From positions 882,582 to 946,581 of the forward strand of contig NZ_KE386833.1 in the NCBI RefSeq assembly GCF_000429025.1: a DNA stretch of 64,000 nt, in the 5' to 3' direction. How positions within the stretch are numbered: the stretch's first letter is position 1; each line of letters begins with the position of its first letter. This DNA comes from Actinospineispora spinosispora DSM 44797 (lineage in GTDB: Bacteria > Actinomycetota > Actinomycetes > Mycobacteriales > Pseudonocardiaceae). The notes beneath the pieces were generated by a model. It saw nothing but the letters and a program-made list of their open reading frames with translations, did not search any database and was not told the origin of the DNA. The position numbers and the translations under genes are program-made. Positions 7,198-15,701 of the stretch are shown piece after piece.

Positions 7198-9603
7198 TCA
7201 GCTCCTCTTCGACAACAACTGATGAATGACCTCGCCGTGCAGCGGCAGCGACGTGATCCGTGCTCCGGTCGGGGCGAGCGCATCGGCCACCGCGTTCGCC
7301 AGCGCCACCGGGAAGCTCATCGACGAGCCCTCCCCGCAGCCCTTCGCGCCGAGCGGGGTGAGTGGGGACGGGCTGACCACGTGGTCGGTGCGTAGCTCGT
7401 AGTCGGCCTCGGCGCTGGTCGGGCACAGGTAGTCGAGGAACGTCCCGGACGTCGGCTGGCCGGACTCGGCGTAGCGGAATTCCTCGAACATCGCTCCGCC
7501 GAGCGCGTGGGTGAGCGCGCCGTGCACCTGGCCGTCCAGCAGCTGCTGGTTGAGCACCGTGCCGGCGTCGTGCACCGAGGACACCCGGTCGATGCTGATC
7601 TGGAGGGTGTCCGGGTCGACGGACACCGCGACGATCTCCGCGACGAACCCGTAACACAGCGACGAGTTGATGCGGTCGTCCCTGGTCGCCGCTCTGGTCT
7701 CGCGGGGGGTGAACGCGGCCTCCTCGTAGAGCCGTGCCGTCGTGCCGTCGGGCAGCGAACCGGGATCCCAGTGCACGACACCCGCGGCATGCCGGAACAG
7801 CACCGCACGGGCTGGGTCGGTGCGCACCCGCACCGTGCCCTCGGCGAGCTCCAGGTCCTCCGGCGCGACGTCGAGCATGGTCGAGGCCGCCGCCCGGATC
7901 GTGGTCGCGATCCGGTCGGCCGCCTGCACGACCGCGCTGGTCACCAGCGGGGCGAACCGGGAGGAGTAGCTGCCGGAGGTCACGGTCCACGGCGTCGTCG
8001 CGGTGTCCATGTCGATGACCACCCGCACCTGTTCCTCGGGCAGTCCGAGCCGGCGTGCCGCGACCGCGCGCGCCACGGTCGCGTGCCCCTGGCCCTGCGG
8101 AACGCTGCCCAGCAGCACGGTGACGACCCCGGACAGGTCCACCGACACCCGGACGTGCTCGGTCGAGCCGGACTTGTCGCGCCCGGGTTTGCGCTGCTCG
8201 GCGGGAGTGGCGAGCCCTACGTAACCGATGTTGGTGCCGGACGGGTCGACCACGAGCGCCACGCCGATGCCGTAGTAGGCGCCCTGTGTGCGCGCCGCGT
8301 CCCGCCGTTCCCTCAGCTCGTGCAGATCGGCGTTCTTGACCGCGAGGTCGACCGCCGCCGCGTAGTCGCCGGAGTCGTACACCCCGCCGGTCGGGGTCTC
8401 GTAGGGGAACCCGCGCACCAGGTTGCGGGTGCGCGCCTCGATCACGTCCAGCCCGGTGGCCGCGGCCACCTCGTCCATCAGCCGTTCGAGGCCGAAGTAC
8501 AGCTGCTGGCCGCCGAACCCTCGGTTGAGCCCGGTCGGCATCTGGTTGGTCACCGCCGCGCGGGCCCGGATGCGCACCGAGGGGATGCGGTACGGGCCGG
8601 TGATGTTGCCGTAGCAGCGGTACAGGGTGGACGGCTCGGGTGGGCGCAGATAGGCGCCGACGTTGTCCACCAGGTCGGCGTCCAGCGCGGTGACCACACC
8701 CGTGGCGTCCACGGCGGCGCGGAACCGCATCATCCGGTCCGCGCCCGACGAGCTGGCCAACAGGTGCTCGATGCGGTCCTCGGACCAGCGCACCGGCGCG
8801 TGCGCGTGCCTGCTGGCCAGCGCCATCAGCACGACGTACGGGTAGATGCCGGCCTTGATGCCGAAGCTCCCACCGATGTCGGCCGGCACGTGCAGCCGCA
8901 CCCGGGACGTCGGCAGGCCCAGCGCGCCCGCCATCACCGGCACCATGGTGAACGGGCCGTGGAAGTTGGCCCACGCCTCGACCGAGCCGCCGTCCACCCC
9001 GTCCCGCCACTCGGCGATCACGCTGTAGCACTCCATCGGGACCGAGGAGTAGCGCGGGAAGTCGTAGTCGCCCTCGACCACGTGAGCCGCGGCGCGGAAC
9101 GCCTCGTCGACGTCGCCGAAGGTGAAGGTCCGGTCGGTGGCCACGTTCGACCCGGCGTCGTCGTGGATCAGCGGGGCGTCCGGTTCCAGCGCCGCTCGCA
9201 CTCCCACCACCGGGGGCAGCGCATCGTAGTCCACCGTGACCAGCTCCGCGGCGTCCTCAGCGGTGAACCGGTCGGTCGCCACCACCACCGCGACGGGCTC
9301 GCCGACGAACCTGACCTTGTCGGTGCCGGTGGGCAGGTACGGCATCGCGGTGGTGGTGGACAGCGGGAACGGCTTCAGCGCGGCCAGCACCTCGTCCGGT
9401 CCGATGACCGCGGCCACCCCCGGGTGGGCCCGGGCCCTGGTGAGGTTCACACCTCGGATCCGCGCGTGCGGGTGTGGTGAGCGCACGACCGCGGCGACCA
9501 GAGTGCCCGGCAGCGGGTCGAGATCGTCTAGGAATCGGCCCTGGCCGGTGACCAGTGGCCCGTCCTCGACCCGGGCGGGTGTCCAGTCCGGCAGTTCAGC
9601 CAC
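7198..9603 (-). CDS. CoxL-like molybdopterin large subunit (cluster 1)
   Basis: About 801 residues of an aerobic CO dehydrogenase/xanthine oxidase family Mo-subunit. Seen: N-terminal LVTGQGRFLDDLDPLPGTL, VDYDALPPVVG, DIGGSFGIKAGIYPYV, the active-site loop GLNRGFGGQQ, and C-terminal KGCGEGSS carrying the catalytic Glu. The loop lacks the AYXCSFR signature of true (form I) CO dehydrogenase, so it is a hydroxylase of unknown substrate binding MCD-type molybdenum cofactor. GTG starts exist at 9603, 9612 and 9630; 9603 has GGGGTG upstream and the best fit. It overlaps the ligase stop by a few bases. Confidence 0.9.
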   Translation of the reverse strand: MAELPDWTPARVEDGPLVTGQGRFLDDLDPLPGTLVAAVVRSPHPHARIRGVNLTRARAHPGVAAVIGPDEVLAALKPFPLSTTTAMPYLPTGTDKVRFVGEPVAVVVATDRFTAEDAAELVTVDYDALPPVVGVRAALEPDAPLIHDDAGSNVATDRTFTFGDVDEAFRAAAHVVEGDYDFPRYSSVPMECYSVIAEWRDGVDGGSVEAWANFHGPFTMVPVMAGALGLPTSRVRLHVPADIGGSFGIKAGIYPYVVLMALASRHAHAPVRWSEDRIEHLLASSSGADRMMRFRAAVDATGVVTALDADLVDNVGAYLRPPEPSTLYRCYGNITGPYRIPSVRIRARAAVTNQMPTGLNRGFGGQQLYFGLERLMDEVAAATGLDVIEARTRNLVRGFPYETPTGGVYDSGDYAAAVDLAVKNADLHELRERRDAARTQGAYYGIGVALVVDPSGTNIGYVGLATPAEQRKPGRDKSGSTEHVRVSVDLSGVVTVLLGSVPQGQGHATVARAVAARRLGLPEEQVRVVIDMDTATTPWTVTSGSYSSRFAPLVTSAVVQAADRIATTIRAAASTMLDVAPEDLELAEGTVRVRTDPARAVLFRHAAGVVHWDPGSLPDGTTARLYEEAAFTPRETRAATRDDRINSSLCYGFVAEIVAVSVDPDTLQISIDRVSSVHDAGTVLNQQLLDGQVHGALTHALGGAMFEEFRYAESGQPTSGTFLDYLCPTSAEADYELRTDHVVSPSPLTPLGAKGCGEGSSMSFPVALANAVADALAPTGARITSLPLHGEVIHQLLSKRS

Positions 9604-11116
9604 CTGCCTCACCCCGCACTTCGTAGTCACCCGCGACGAGGGTGCGGCGCAGCGTCTTGCCCACGCCGGAGCGGGGGATGGCGTCGACCGCGATGACGCG
9701 CTTCGGGCGTTTCAACGAGGGGAGCGCGGTGCCGGCGAACTCGAATGCGCGTTCCGCGGCCTCGGCGGGCGCCACCCGCTGGGCGGGCACCACGAACGCG
9801 GTGACCGCGTGGCCCCAGCGCTCGTCGGGCAGACCGACCACACACACGTCGTCGATGCCGGGGCAACGGCTGAGCGTGGCCTCGATCTCGTCGGGGTAGA
9901 TGTTCTCCCCGCCGGAGTTGATCATGTCGTCCATGCGGCCGGACACCCACAGGTCGCCGTCGTCGTCCTCGGTGGCGAGATCGCCGGTGTAGTACCAGCC
10001 GTCCCGGATCGAACGCTGGTCCGCGTCGGGCCGGTCCCAGTAGCCGGTGAACGCCTCGGGACTGGCCATCGAGACGATGACCTGTCCCTGTGCTCCGCGC
10101 TCGACCACCGCGTCCGGCGGCGCGCCGACCTCCGGCTCGACGACCCTGACCCGGGAGAAGAGCCCCGCCCGGCCGGCCGACCCCGGCTTCGCGGCGACGT
10201 CGGAGCCGATGGTGAAGGTGTAGATCTCGGTGCTGCCGAAGTGGTTGACGAACGCGCTCGGCGCGACCTGGGCCGCGATCCGCTCCGCCAGCGCCGGTGT
10301 CATGGCGGCTCCGGCATAGGCGAGGCGGTCCAGCGAGTGGGCCTCGCCCAGCCGTCCGGTGCGCAGCAGCGACCAGAAGATCGTCGGGACCAGGTACAGC
10401 GAGCTCACCCCCTCCTCGATGATCAACTCGATCGCCTCCTCGGCCTCGAAGGCGGTCTGGGCGACCCAGGTTCCGCCGACGACGATGCTGGTCAGGAGCG
10501 TGCGCAGGCCCATCGTGTGGAACATAGGCATGACCCCGAGCGACACCTCGCCGATCCGTTGCTGGGTCTGTACCGCGTGCGCCACGGCCGCGGTGTGCTC
10601 CGCTCGATGGGTCCTCGGCACGCCCTTGGGGGTGCCGGTGGTGCCTGAGGTGTAGAGCAGGACGCTGAGCGCGTCCTCGGCCGGGGGCGCCGCGATCGGC
10701 GTGTCCGGTTCGCGGTCGGCGCGGGTGTCGACCTCGGCGGCGGTCAGCCGTGTTCGCCCGGGGTCGTCGTCGGCCGCGCACGCGCGGTCGGCATTGGCCT
10801 CGTCCATCACGACTAGCCGGACGCCCGCGTCCCGGAGGCAGTAGCCGAGCTCCTCCGGCCCGAAGCGGGTCGACAACGGCACCGACGTGGCACCGAGCTT
10901 CTGTGCCGCCAGGTGAAGGCTGGCCAGCGGTTCGCCGCCGGTCATCACCATGGCGACCCGATCCCCGGGCCGCACTCCCTCGGCGGCGAGCGCGCGGGCG
11001 AGCCGGTTCGTCCGCGTGTCCCACTCGCGGTAGCCGAGGTGGCGACCGGTGCCGCGCACGGCCGGGCGGCACGGGTAGCGCTCGGCTGCCCAGCGCAGTG
11101 CGGTCGCCAGATCCAT
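9596..11116 (-). CDS. Class I adenylate-forming acyl-CoA synthetase (cluster 1)
   Basis: 506 residues of an AMP-dependent acid:CoA ligase. Motifs: phosphate-binding YTSGTTGTPKGVPRTHRAE, A4/A5 region NHFGSTEIYTF, YTGDLATEDDDGDLWVSGR, GGENIYPDEIEA hinge and C-terminal PRSGVGKTLRR with the catalytic Lys. Likely activates an aromatic or short-chain carboxylate to its CoA thioester. Start ATG 11116 is preceded by GAAGGG. First gene of the leftward cox operon and divergent from padR; an inverted repeat lies between them. Substrate cannot be deduced. Confidence 0.9.
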   Translation of the reverse strand: MDLATALRWAAERYPCRPAVRGTGRHLGYREWDTRTNRLARALAAEGVRPGDRVAMVMTGGEPLASLHLAAQKLGATSVPLSTRFGPEELGYCLRDAGVRLVVMDEANADRACAADDDPGRTRLTAAEVDTRADREPDTPIAAPPAEDALSVLLYTSGTTGTPKGVPRTHRAEHTAAVAHAVQTQQRIGEVSLGVMPMFHTMGLRTLLTSIVVGGTWVAQTAFEAEEAIELIIEEGVSSLYLVPTIFWSLLRTGRLGEAHSLDRLAYAGAAMTPALAERIAAQVAPSAFVNHFGSTEIYTFTIGSDVAAKPGSAGRAGLFSRVRVVEPEVGAPPDAVVERGAQGQVIVSMASPEAFTGYWDRPDADQRSIRDGWYYTGDLATEDDDGDLWVSGRMDDMINSGGENIYPDEIEATLSRCPGIDDVCVVGLPDERWGHAVTAFVVPAQRVAPAEAAERAFEFAGTALPSLKRPKRVIAVDAIPRSGVGKTLRRTLVAGDYEVRGEAGG

Positions 11117-11133
11117 GGCCGTACCCTTCAGAT

Positions 11134-11148
11134 CGTCTGTTTCAGACG
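11134..11148. promoter_or_regulatory. CGTCTG-TTT-CAGACG operator between ligase and padR
   Basis: A perfect 6-bp inverted repeat with a 3-bp spacer (11134-11139 and 11143-11148), 18 bp upstream of the ligase ATG and about 100 bp upstream of padR. Position fits a repressor site for the PadR protein over the cox operon promoter. Confidence 0.5.
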
Positions 11149-11251
11149 GTATGCCTGGACAACAGTGCACTCAAGGGCGGACCGTACGATTCAGATGAAT
11201 GGCGCAATGCAGATCCGCAGAAGCGTGACTCATGAGCGTGAGGAGCCGCGG

Positions 11252-11821
11252 ATGAGTGAGGTGCGATTGTCGTCGACGTCGTACGTGGTGCTGGGAATGA
11301 TCGCGCTACGCGGCCCGTCCACGCCCTACGACCTCAAGCGCGCGGTACGGCACTCGGTCGGCTACTTCTGGTACTTCCCCCACGCGCAGCTGTACTCCGA
11401 GCCGGATCGCCTCGCCGGGCTGGGTCTGCTCGCACTCAGCGTCGAAGAGGGGGGCCGTCGGCGGAAGACGTACTCGCTGACCGAACCCGGCCGCACCGCG
11501 CTGCGGGACTGGCTGGGCTCGCCGACGAATGAACACTTCCAGATGCGGGACATCGCCGAGCTGAAGCTCTTCTTCAACGAGGTCGGCGAACCGGGCAACG
11601 TGCTCAACCTCGCGCACGAGCAGATCAAGCAGCACCAGGCGCGGATCGACGAGTACCAGACCATGATCGCTCGCTTCGGCGACGTCCCCAGCGCGCGGCC
11701 GAGAATGATCACGCTCGAGTTGGGGCTGGAGATGGAGCACGCGGCGCTGCGGTTCTGGTCCGCGCTCGCCGACGGCGATCTCGACCGCCTGCGGGCCGCG
11801 CGAGCGCCCCACAAGCCATGA
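11252..11821 (+). CDS. PadR family transcriptional regulator
   Basis: 189 residues. Winged helix of the PadR type at ~5-85 (STSYVVLGMIALRGPSTPYD, then YFWYFPHAQLYSEPDRLAGL and the wing EEGGRRRKTYSLTEPGR), followed by a Vir C-terminal helical domain with a long helix (LAHEQIKQHQARIDEYQTMI) for dimerisation. PadR proteins repress phenolic-acid and transporter genes. ATG 11252 has GAGGAG seven bases upstream. It is divergent from the AMP ligase and most likely regulates cox cluster 1; the ligand is probably a substrate of that pathway (inference). Confidence 0.9.
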   Translation: MSEVRLSSTSYVVLGMIALRGPSTPYDLKRAVRHSVGYFWYFPHAQLYSEPDRLAGLGLLALSVEEGGRRRKTYSLTEPGRTALRDWLGSPTNEHFQMRDIAELKLFFNEVGEPGNVLNLAHEQIKQHQARIDEYQTMIARFGDVPSARPRMITLELGLEMEHAALRFWSALADGDLDRLRAARAPHKP

Positions 11822-11843
11822 TCGCCGGCGCGGGTGCTCGGGT

Positions 11844-12689
11844 GTGGCGCTGGTAGCGTCGCCTTCCGTGTCCGAAGCTCGCCGGGTGCCGCCCGAGGTC
11901 GACTTCGCCGCGACGAGGCTGGGCCGGCTGGGTCATGGAACGCGGTTCGCCCCGCACCGCCACCGGCAGGGGCAGCTGCTGTATCCGTCCGCGGGTGTGC
12001 TGGCCACCACCACGGAGCTCGGCACCTGGGTGGCGCCTGCCGACCGTCTGACCTGGACGCCACCTGGCTTCGCGCACAGCCACCGCGCCTACGGCGAGAC
12101 CGAGATTCGGGTGCTCAAGGTGCCGCGCGAGCTGTGCGGCAGCCTGCCGACGCAGCCGACCGTATTCACCGTGACACCGCTGGTGCGGGAGGCGTTGATC
12201 GTCCTCACGGCGGATCGTTCGTTCCGGCCCGGCGCCCGGGACCGGCTGCTCCTGGTCGTCCTCGATGAGCTGACCGAGAACCCTGAGCAGCTCGTCTACC
12301 TTCCAGAGCCACGCGACGACCGGTTGCGTGCCGCCACCGCCATCCTGCATGCCGACCCTGCCAGCACGGCCACCCTGGCGGAGCTGGGGCGCGCGGTCGG
12401 CGCGAGCGAGCGCACCCTGAGCAGGCAGTTCCACGCGGAGCTCGGTATGAGCTTCCACCAGTGGCGGACACTCCTGCGTGTTCAGCACGCCCTGGTGCAC
12501 CTGCTCGACGGTCACCCGGTGACCGGCACCGCCGTGCTGTGCGGCTGGTCCAACCCGACCAGCTTCATCGAAGCCTTCACCGCCATCGTCGGCCAGACCC
12601 CCGGCAGGTACCAGAGCGACCTGCGCCGCGCCGCGCCATGGAGCCGAGCCACCTTCGTGGCGGGTTTCCGGCATCAGCTGTCCGGATAG
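11844..12689 (+). CDS. AraC family transcriptional regulator with cupin sensor
   Basis: About 281 residues. The N-terminal part has a cupin-like sensor (FAPHRHRQGQLLYPSAGVLA, WVAPADRLTWTPPGFAHSHR) and the C-terminal ~100 residues hold the two AraC helix-turn-helices (TLAELGRAVGASERTLSRQF; then NPTSFIEAFTAIVGQTPGRY). This is the AraC_binding-HTH_18 type that usually controls an adjacent enzyme or efflux gene. Start is uncertain: GTG 11844 or GTG 11868, no good ribosome site for either. Lies between padR and the beta-propeller gene on the same strand. Confidence 0.86.
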   Translation: MALVASPSVSEARRVPPEVDFAATRLGRLGHGTRFAPHRHRQGQLLYPSAGVLATTTELGTWVAPADRLTWTPPGFAHSHRAYGETEIRVLKVPRELCGSLPTQPTVFTVTPLVREALIVLTADRSFRPGARDRLLLVVLDELTENPEQLVYLPEPRDDRLRAATAILHADPASTATLAELGRAVGASERTLSRQFHAELGMSFHQWRTLLRVQHALVHLLDGHPVTGTAVLCGWSNPTSFIEAFTAIVGQTPGRYQSDLRRAAPWSRATFVAGFRHQLSG

Positions 12690-12734
12690 CGGTGGTATGC
12701 AGTCTCGCCGGTGAATACCGTTCTGGTGTAGCCG

Positions 12735-12753
12735 GATGAGTCAGAAACTCATC
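12735..12753. promoter_or_regulatory. GATGAGT/ACTCATC inverted repeat upstream of beta-propeller gene
   Basis: Seven-base inverted repeats (12735-12741 and 12747-12753) with a 5-bp spacer, 28 bp before the GTG start of the YVTN protein. Could be an operator for the beta-propeller/monooxygenase pair or a weak terminator of the AraC gene. Confidence 0.4.
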
Positions 12754-12781
12754 ACGAGCACGAATATGTGAGGAGCCAACC

Positions 12782-13831
12782 GTGGTCAGCGCGGAACCAG
12801 GAACAAACGCGGGAATCGAACCTCGACTCCTGGTCATCAATACCGAGGGCAACTCGGTAGAATTGCTCGACGCATCCTCTCTGAAGCAGCTCGCGCAGCT
12901 GAATGTTCGGGCAATGCCACACGAAGCGGCCGTGGACCCGAGGCGACAGCTCGCCTATGTGTGCATCACCTACGAGGACGGCTTCTACAACCACTACGAG
13001 AACGCGTCGCATTTTCTGGAAGTGCTTTCCCTCGACGAATTTCGACACCTGCGCTCCATCGACCTGTCCCCGCACTGGGGGCCGCACGGCATCGCGTTGT
13101 CACCCGATCTGGGCACCGCACTGATCACCTGTGAATCGGGTGGTGGCGAGCTGATCGCGGTCGATCTCGGGACGGAGACCGTGGTCGGGTCCGTGTCGGT
13201 CGGTGCCCACGGCCCGCACTGGATGGCGCTGACACCGGACGGGGTGAAGGCCTACACCGCCAACAAGGAGGACCCGTTCGTCACCGTGGTCGACGTCGCG
13301 TCGATGACGGTCACCGGGCGGATCGACACCCCGTACGGCACCGAGGGGATCGCGGCGTCCCCGGACGGCTCGCGGGTGTTCGTGGCGAGTCAGCAGTCCC
13401 CGCACCTCTACGTCGTGGACGTGGTCTCCGACCGCGTCGAAGCGACGATCGACGTGGCGGAGGGCCCGGGAGCGGTCACGGTCACCCCCGACGGGCGCCA
13501 GGTCCTGTTCACCACCTTCAACTTCCCCGTCTGGGAGGACGACCCGGAACTGGGCCAGGGTTTCTTTCAGACGTTGGATGCGAAGAGCCTCGAGCTCGGG
13601 CCTCGGATCGCGGTGGGCCGCTTCCCGCTCAACGTCGCCGCGAGCGCGGACAGCACGACCGCGTACGTCAGCAACTACAAGGACAACACCGTGTCGATCA
13701 TCGATCTCCACGCTTTGGAGGTCAGCACGACGATGCCGGTCCGCGAGGGTCCGCACGGAATCGTTCATGTCGAGACTCCGGTGGCGCACTCGCCCTCGGC
13801 GCGCATTGTCGCGTCGGATGCATCGAACTGA
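12782..13831 (+). CDS. YVTN-type beta-propeller protein
   Basis: 349 residues built of repeated ~42-residue blades with the YVTN/cytochrome-cd1 style motif, such as LTPDGVKAYTANKEDPFVTV, ASPDGSRVFVASQQSPHLYV and ASADSTTAYVSNYKDNTVSI. There is no signal peptide: the protein starts VSAEPGTNAG before the first blade, so it is probably cytoplasmic. GTG 12782 has GAGGAG upstream. It is followed 30 bp later by an FAD monooxygenase, and the two probably form an operon. Such propellers can be lactonases or binding scaffolds; no lactonase metal site was recognised. Confidence 0.85.
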   Translation: MVSAEPGTNAGIEPRLLVINTEGNSVELLDASSLKQLAQLNVRAMPHEAAVDPRRQLAYVCITYEDGFYNHYENASHFLEVLSLDEFRHLRSIDLSPHWGPHGIALSPDLGTALITCESGGGELIAVDLGTETVVGSVSVGAHGPHWMALTPDGVKAYTANKEDPFVTVVDVASMTVTGRIDTPYGTEGIAASPDGSRVFVASQQSPHLYVVDVVSDRVEATIDVAEGPGAVTVTPDGRQVLFTTFNFPVWEDDPELGQGFFQTLDAKSLELGPRIAVGRFPLNVAASADSTTAYVSNYKDNTVSIIDLHALEVSTTMPVREGPHGIVHVETPVAHSPSARIVASDASN

Positions 13832-13861
13832 TCGCGAATTGCCGGGAGAACAGGAAGAAAC

Positions 13862-14983
13862 GTGACTACGAAGGTTCAGCGGGTGTTGGTATCCGGCGGG
13901 GGAATCAGTGGACTCGCGGTGGCTGCCGGGCTGGCTCGGTGCGGAATTGCCGTCGATATCATCGAAGCGCGGTCCGACCTGGCGATCGCGGGTATCGGGA
14001 TCAGCGTGCCGAACAATGCGCTGCGAATGCTCAAGAACCTCGGTGTGCTGGACGACTGTCTCGCCGCCGGGTACGTCTTCGACGAGTACGTCAGGTGCGA
14101 CGCGGCCGGTGAGCGGATCGTCGCGCTGCCGTGCCCCGAGTCGTCGGACGGTGTGCCCGGTTACCTGGGCCTGACCCGCGCGCGGTTCGCCGACATCCTG
14201 CGCGCCGCCGCGACGACGGCGGGCGCGAAGCTCGGACTGGGCGTCACGATCGAGGACTTCACCGAGGACGCCGGCGCCGCGCGGGTCTCGCTGAGCGACG
14301 GCAGACAAGCCGAGTACGACCTGGTGGTCGGGTGCGAGGGTCTGCGCTCGTCGCTGCGGACCCGCCTGTTCGGCGCCGCCGCCGACCCGGTGTTCACCGG
14401 CTACGCCTGCTGGCGCGCGAAGCCGCTGATCGAACGCAGGGTGAGCGCGATGACCAAGTTCGCCGGCGCCACCACCGACGCCGGCCTGGTGCCCATCACC
14501 GACGACGAGATGTACCTGTTCCACGTCACAGCGGAGCCGGGCAACCCGTACCACGAGCCGAGCAGCTGGCGTGACCTGCTCGGACAGCGGCTGGAGGAGT
14601 ACACCGGCGTGATAGCGGACGTGCGCGACAACCTGCCGGCGGCCTCGGAGATCGTCTACAGCCCGCTGTTCGAGGTGCACCTGCCGCGGCCGTGGCACAC
14701 GGACCGGGCCGTCGTGATCGGTGACGCCGCGCATGCCGTCGTGCCGCATCTGTCCCAGGGCGGGGCGCAGTCCCTGGAGGATGCGGTGGTGCTCGCCGAG
14801 GAGCTGACCCGGCGCCCGCTCGCGGAGGCGCTGCCCGCGTTCATGAAGCGTCGCTTCGATCGGGCGCGACACGTTCAGCAGCTGTCGTCGACGGCGTTGA
14901 TCCGGGAGATGGCGGGACAGCATGCCGGTGATCTTTCCCGCGAGATGGCGTCGACCAGGGAGTACCTCGATCTCCCGGTGTGA
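13862..14983 (+). CDS. FAD-dependent monooxygenase (aromatic-ring hydroxylase type)
   Basis: 373 residues, group A flavoprotein monooxygenase. N-terminal dinucleotide motif GGGISG at 12-17, the middle motif reads VVGCEGLRSS at ~156-165 where the family normally has DG, and the FAD ribityl motif GDAAHAVVPH at 287-296. Related enzymes hydroxylate salicylate, 3-hydroxybenzoate or 6-hydroxynicotinate with NAD(P)H and O2. GTG 13862 follows GGAAGAAAC. Last gene before a repeat-filled region. The Glu in place of Asp in the middle motif is mildly unusual. Confidence 0.88.
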   Translation: MTTKVQRVLVSGGGISGLAVAAGLARCGIAVDIIEARSDLAIAGIGISVPNNALRMLKNLGVLDDCLAAGYVFDEYVRCDAAGERIVALPCPESSDGVPGYLGLTRARFADILRAAATTAGAKLGLGVTIEDFTEDAGAARVSLSDGRQAEYDLVVGCEGLRSSLRTRLFGAAADPVFTGYACWRAKPLIERRVSAMTKFAGATTDAGLVPITDDEMYLFHVTAEPGNPYHEPSSWRDLLGQRLEEYTGVIADVRDNLPAASEIVYSPLFEVHLPRPWHTDRAVVIGDAAHAVVPHLSQGGAQSLEDAVVLAEELTRRPLAEALPAFMKRRFDRARHVQQLSSTALIREMAGQHAGDLSREMASTREYLDLPV

Positions 14984-15013
14984 TCACGGGTGTCTTCGTG
15001 GCTGGTCTTGCTG

Positions 15014-15054
15014 GGTGCATCCCCGCTGGCTTGTCGGTGCATCCCCGCTGGCTT
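15014..15054. repeat. 19-bp direct repeat, two copies
   Basis: GGTGCATCCCCGCTGGCTT occurs at 15014-15032 and again at 15036-15054, a period of 22 bp. A related CCAGCGGGGATG in opposite orientation follows family C copy 2 at about 15673-15684, so this motif flanks both family C copies. Confidence 0.75.
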
Positions 15055-15062
15055 TCAGTGTG

Positions 15063-15176
15063 CTTGGCGTGGCCGCCCGCTATCAACCCCCGGCTGGCGC
15101 CGGCCTCGCGCGGGTTCCTGGTTGCGCGTAGTTCGGGGGCGAGGTTTCAGGGTTGACAGCGGGCGGCCACGCCAAG
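15063..15176. repeat. Family C MITE-like element, copy 1 (114 bp, 27-bp terminal inverted repeats)
   Basis: Begins CTTGGCGTGGCCGCCCGCTA and ends with its reverse complement; the 27-bp ends (15063-15089 and 15150-15176) match at 26 positions. The interior is GC-rich and partly self-complementary. Copy 2 at 15549-15660 is nearly identical in the opposite orientation. No coding capacity. Confidence 0.8.
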
Positions 15177-15320
15177 TGCTTAGCCAGGATCGCGGGGAAG
15201 GGGGTGGTGTGCGTGCATGCCGTAGGTGGTGGCGTGCCGATGGCGCTTTCTTTGCGCATTGGACTGCGCCCTCGCGCGATCGCGTAGCCCCAGGAGTCTC
15301 TGTGGTCACTTCTGTCACGC

Positions 15321-15387
15321 CTCGCAGAGCTTCGTGTTGCGTCGCAGATGTTGGAACATGTGCGACGCGACATGAGCCTCTGCGAAG
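15321..15387. repeat. Family B 67-bp palindromic repeat, copy 1
   Basis: Outer arms CTCGCAGAG and CTCTGCGAAG, inner arms GCGTCGCA (15340-15347) and TGCGACGC (15361-15368). Other copies at 19083-19149 and 39117-39183, and a half copy at 57242-57281. Found only between genes. Confidence 0.85.
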
Positions 15388-15548
15388 TCGCTCCGGGCGT
15401 TACGCGTGTGACTGGTGGGGTGATCTTGGGCGCGCCGGGCACGTGCACACAACGAGCGTGGTGCATCCAGAGACCGTGAGGGGCGCGGCGCAGCCGTGAC
15501 CTGCAACAGCGCCGCAGAGCTTCCCCATCCCCGCGATACTGGCCGGCA

Positions 15549-15660
15549 CTTGGCGTGGCCGTCCGCTGTCAACCCTGAAACCTCGCCCCCGAGGCAGCGC
15601 AACCAGGAGCCCGCGCGAGGCCGGCGAAGCCGGGGGTTGATAGCGGGCGGCCACGCCAAG
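15549..15660. repeat. Family C MITE-like element, copy 2 (inverted)
   Basis: 112 bp, nearly identical to the reverse complement of 15063-15176, with the same terminal inverted repeats. It ends 42 bp before the chosen start of the GDT1-like gene, so it may carry that gene's leader. Confidence 0.8.
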
Positions 15661-15701
15661 CACACTCGATGGCCAGCGGGGATGGAAACCCACCCGGGAC
15701 G

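Larger units (their letters stand above)
14984..15701. other. 718-bp gene-free region packed with palindromic repeats
   Basis: No coding frame can be supported. It contains a 22-bp-period direct repeat (15014-15054), two inverted copies of family C (15063-15176, 15549-15660) and a family B palindrome (15321-15387) between them. Together the repeats cover nearly half of the region. Confidence 0.75.

Noticed and set aside
7198..9603. True aerobic CO dehydrogenase (form I)
   Set aside because: The active-site loop lacks the AYXCSFR signature with its Cu-binding Cys; the same holds for the cluster 2 CoxL at 52954-55296.
14984..15701. CRISPR array or insertion sequence in the repeat-rich gap
   Set aside because: Repeats are palindromic and irregularly spaced, with no spacer pattern; no transposase frame is present.
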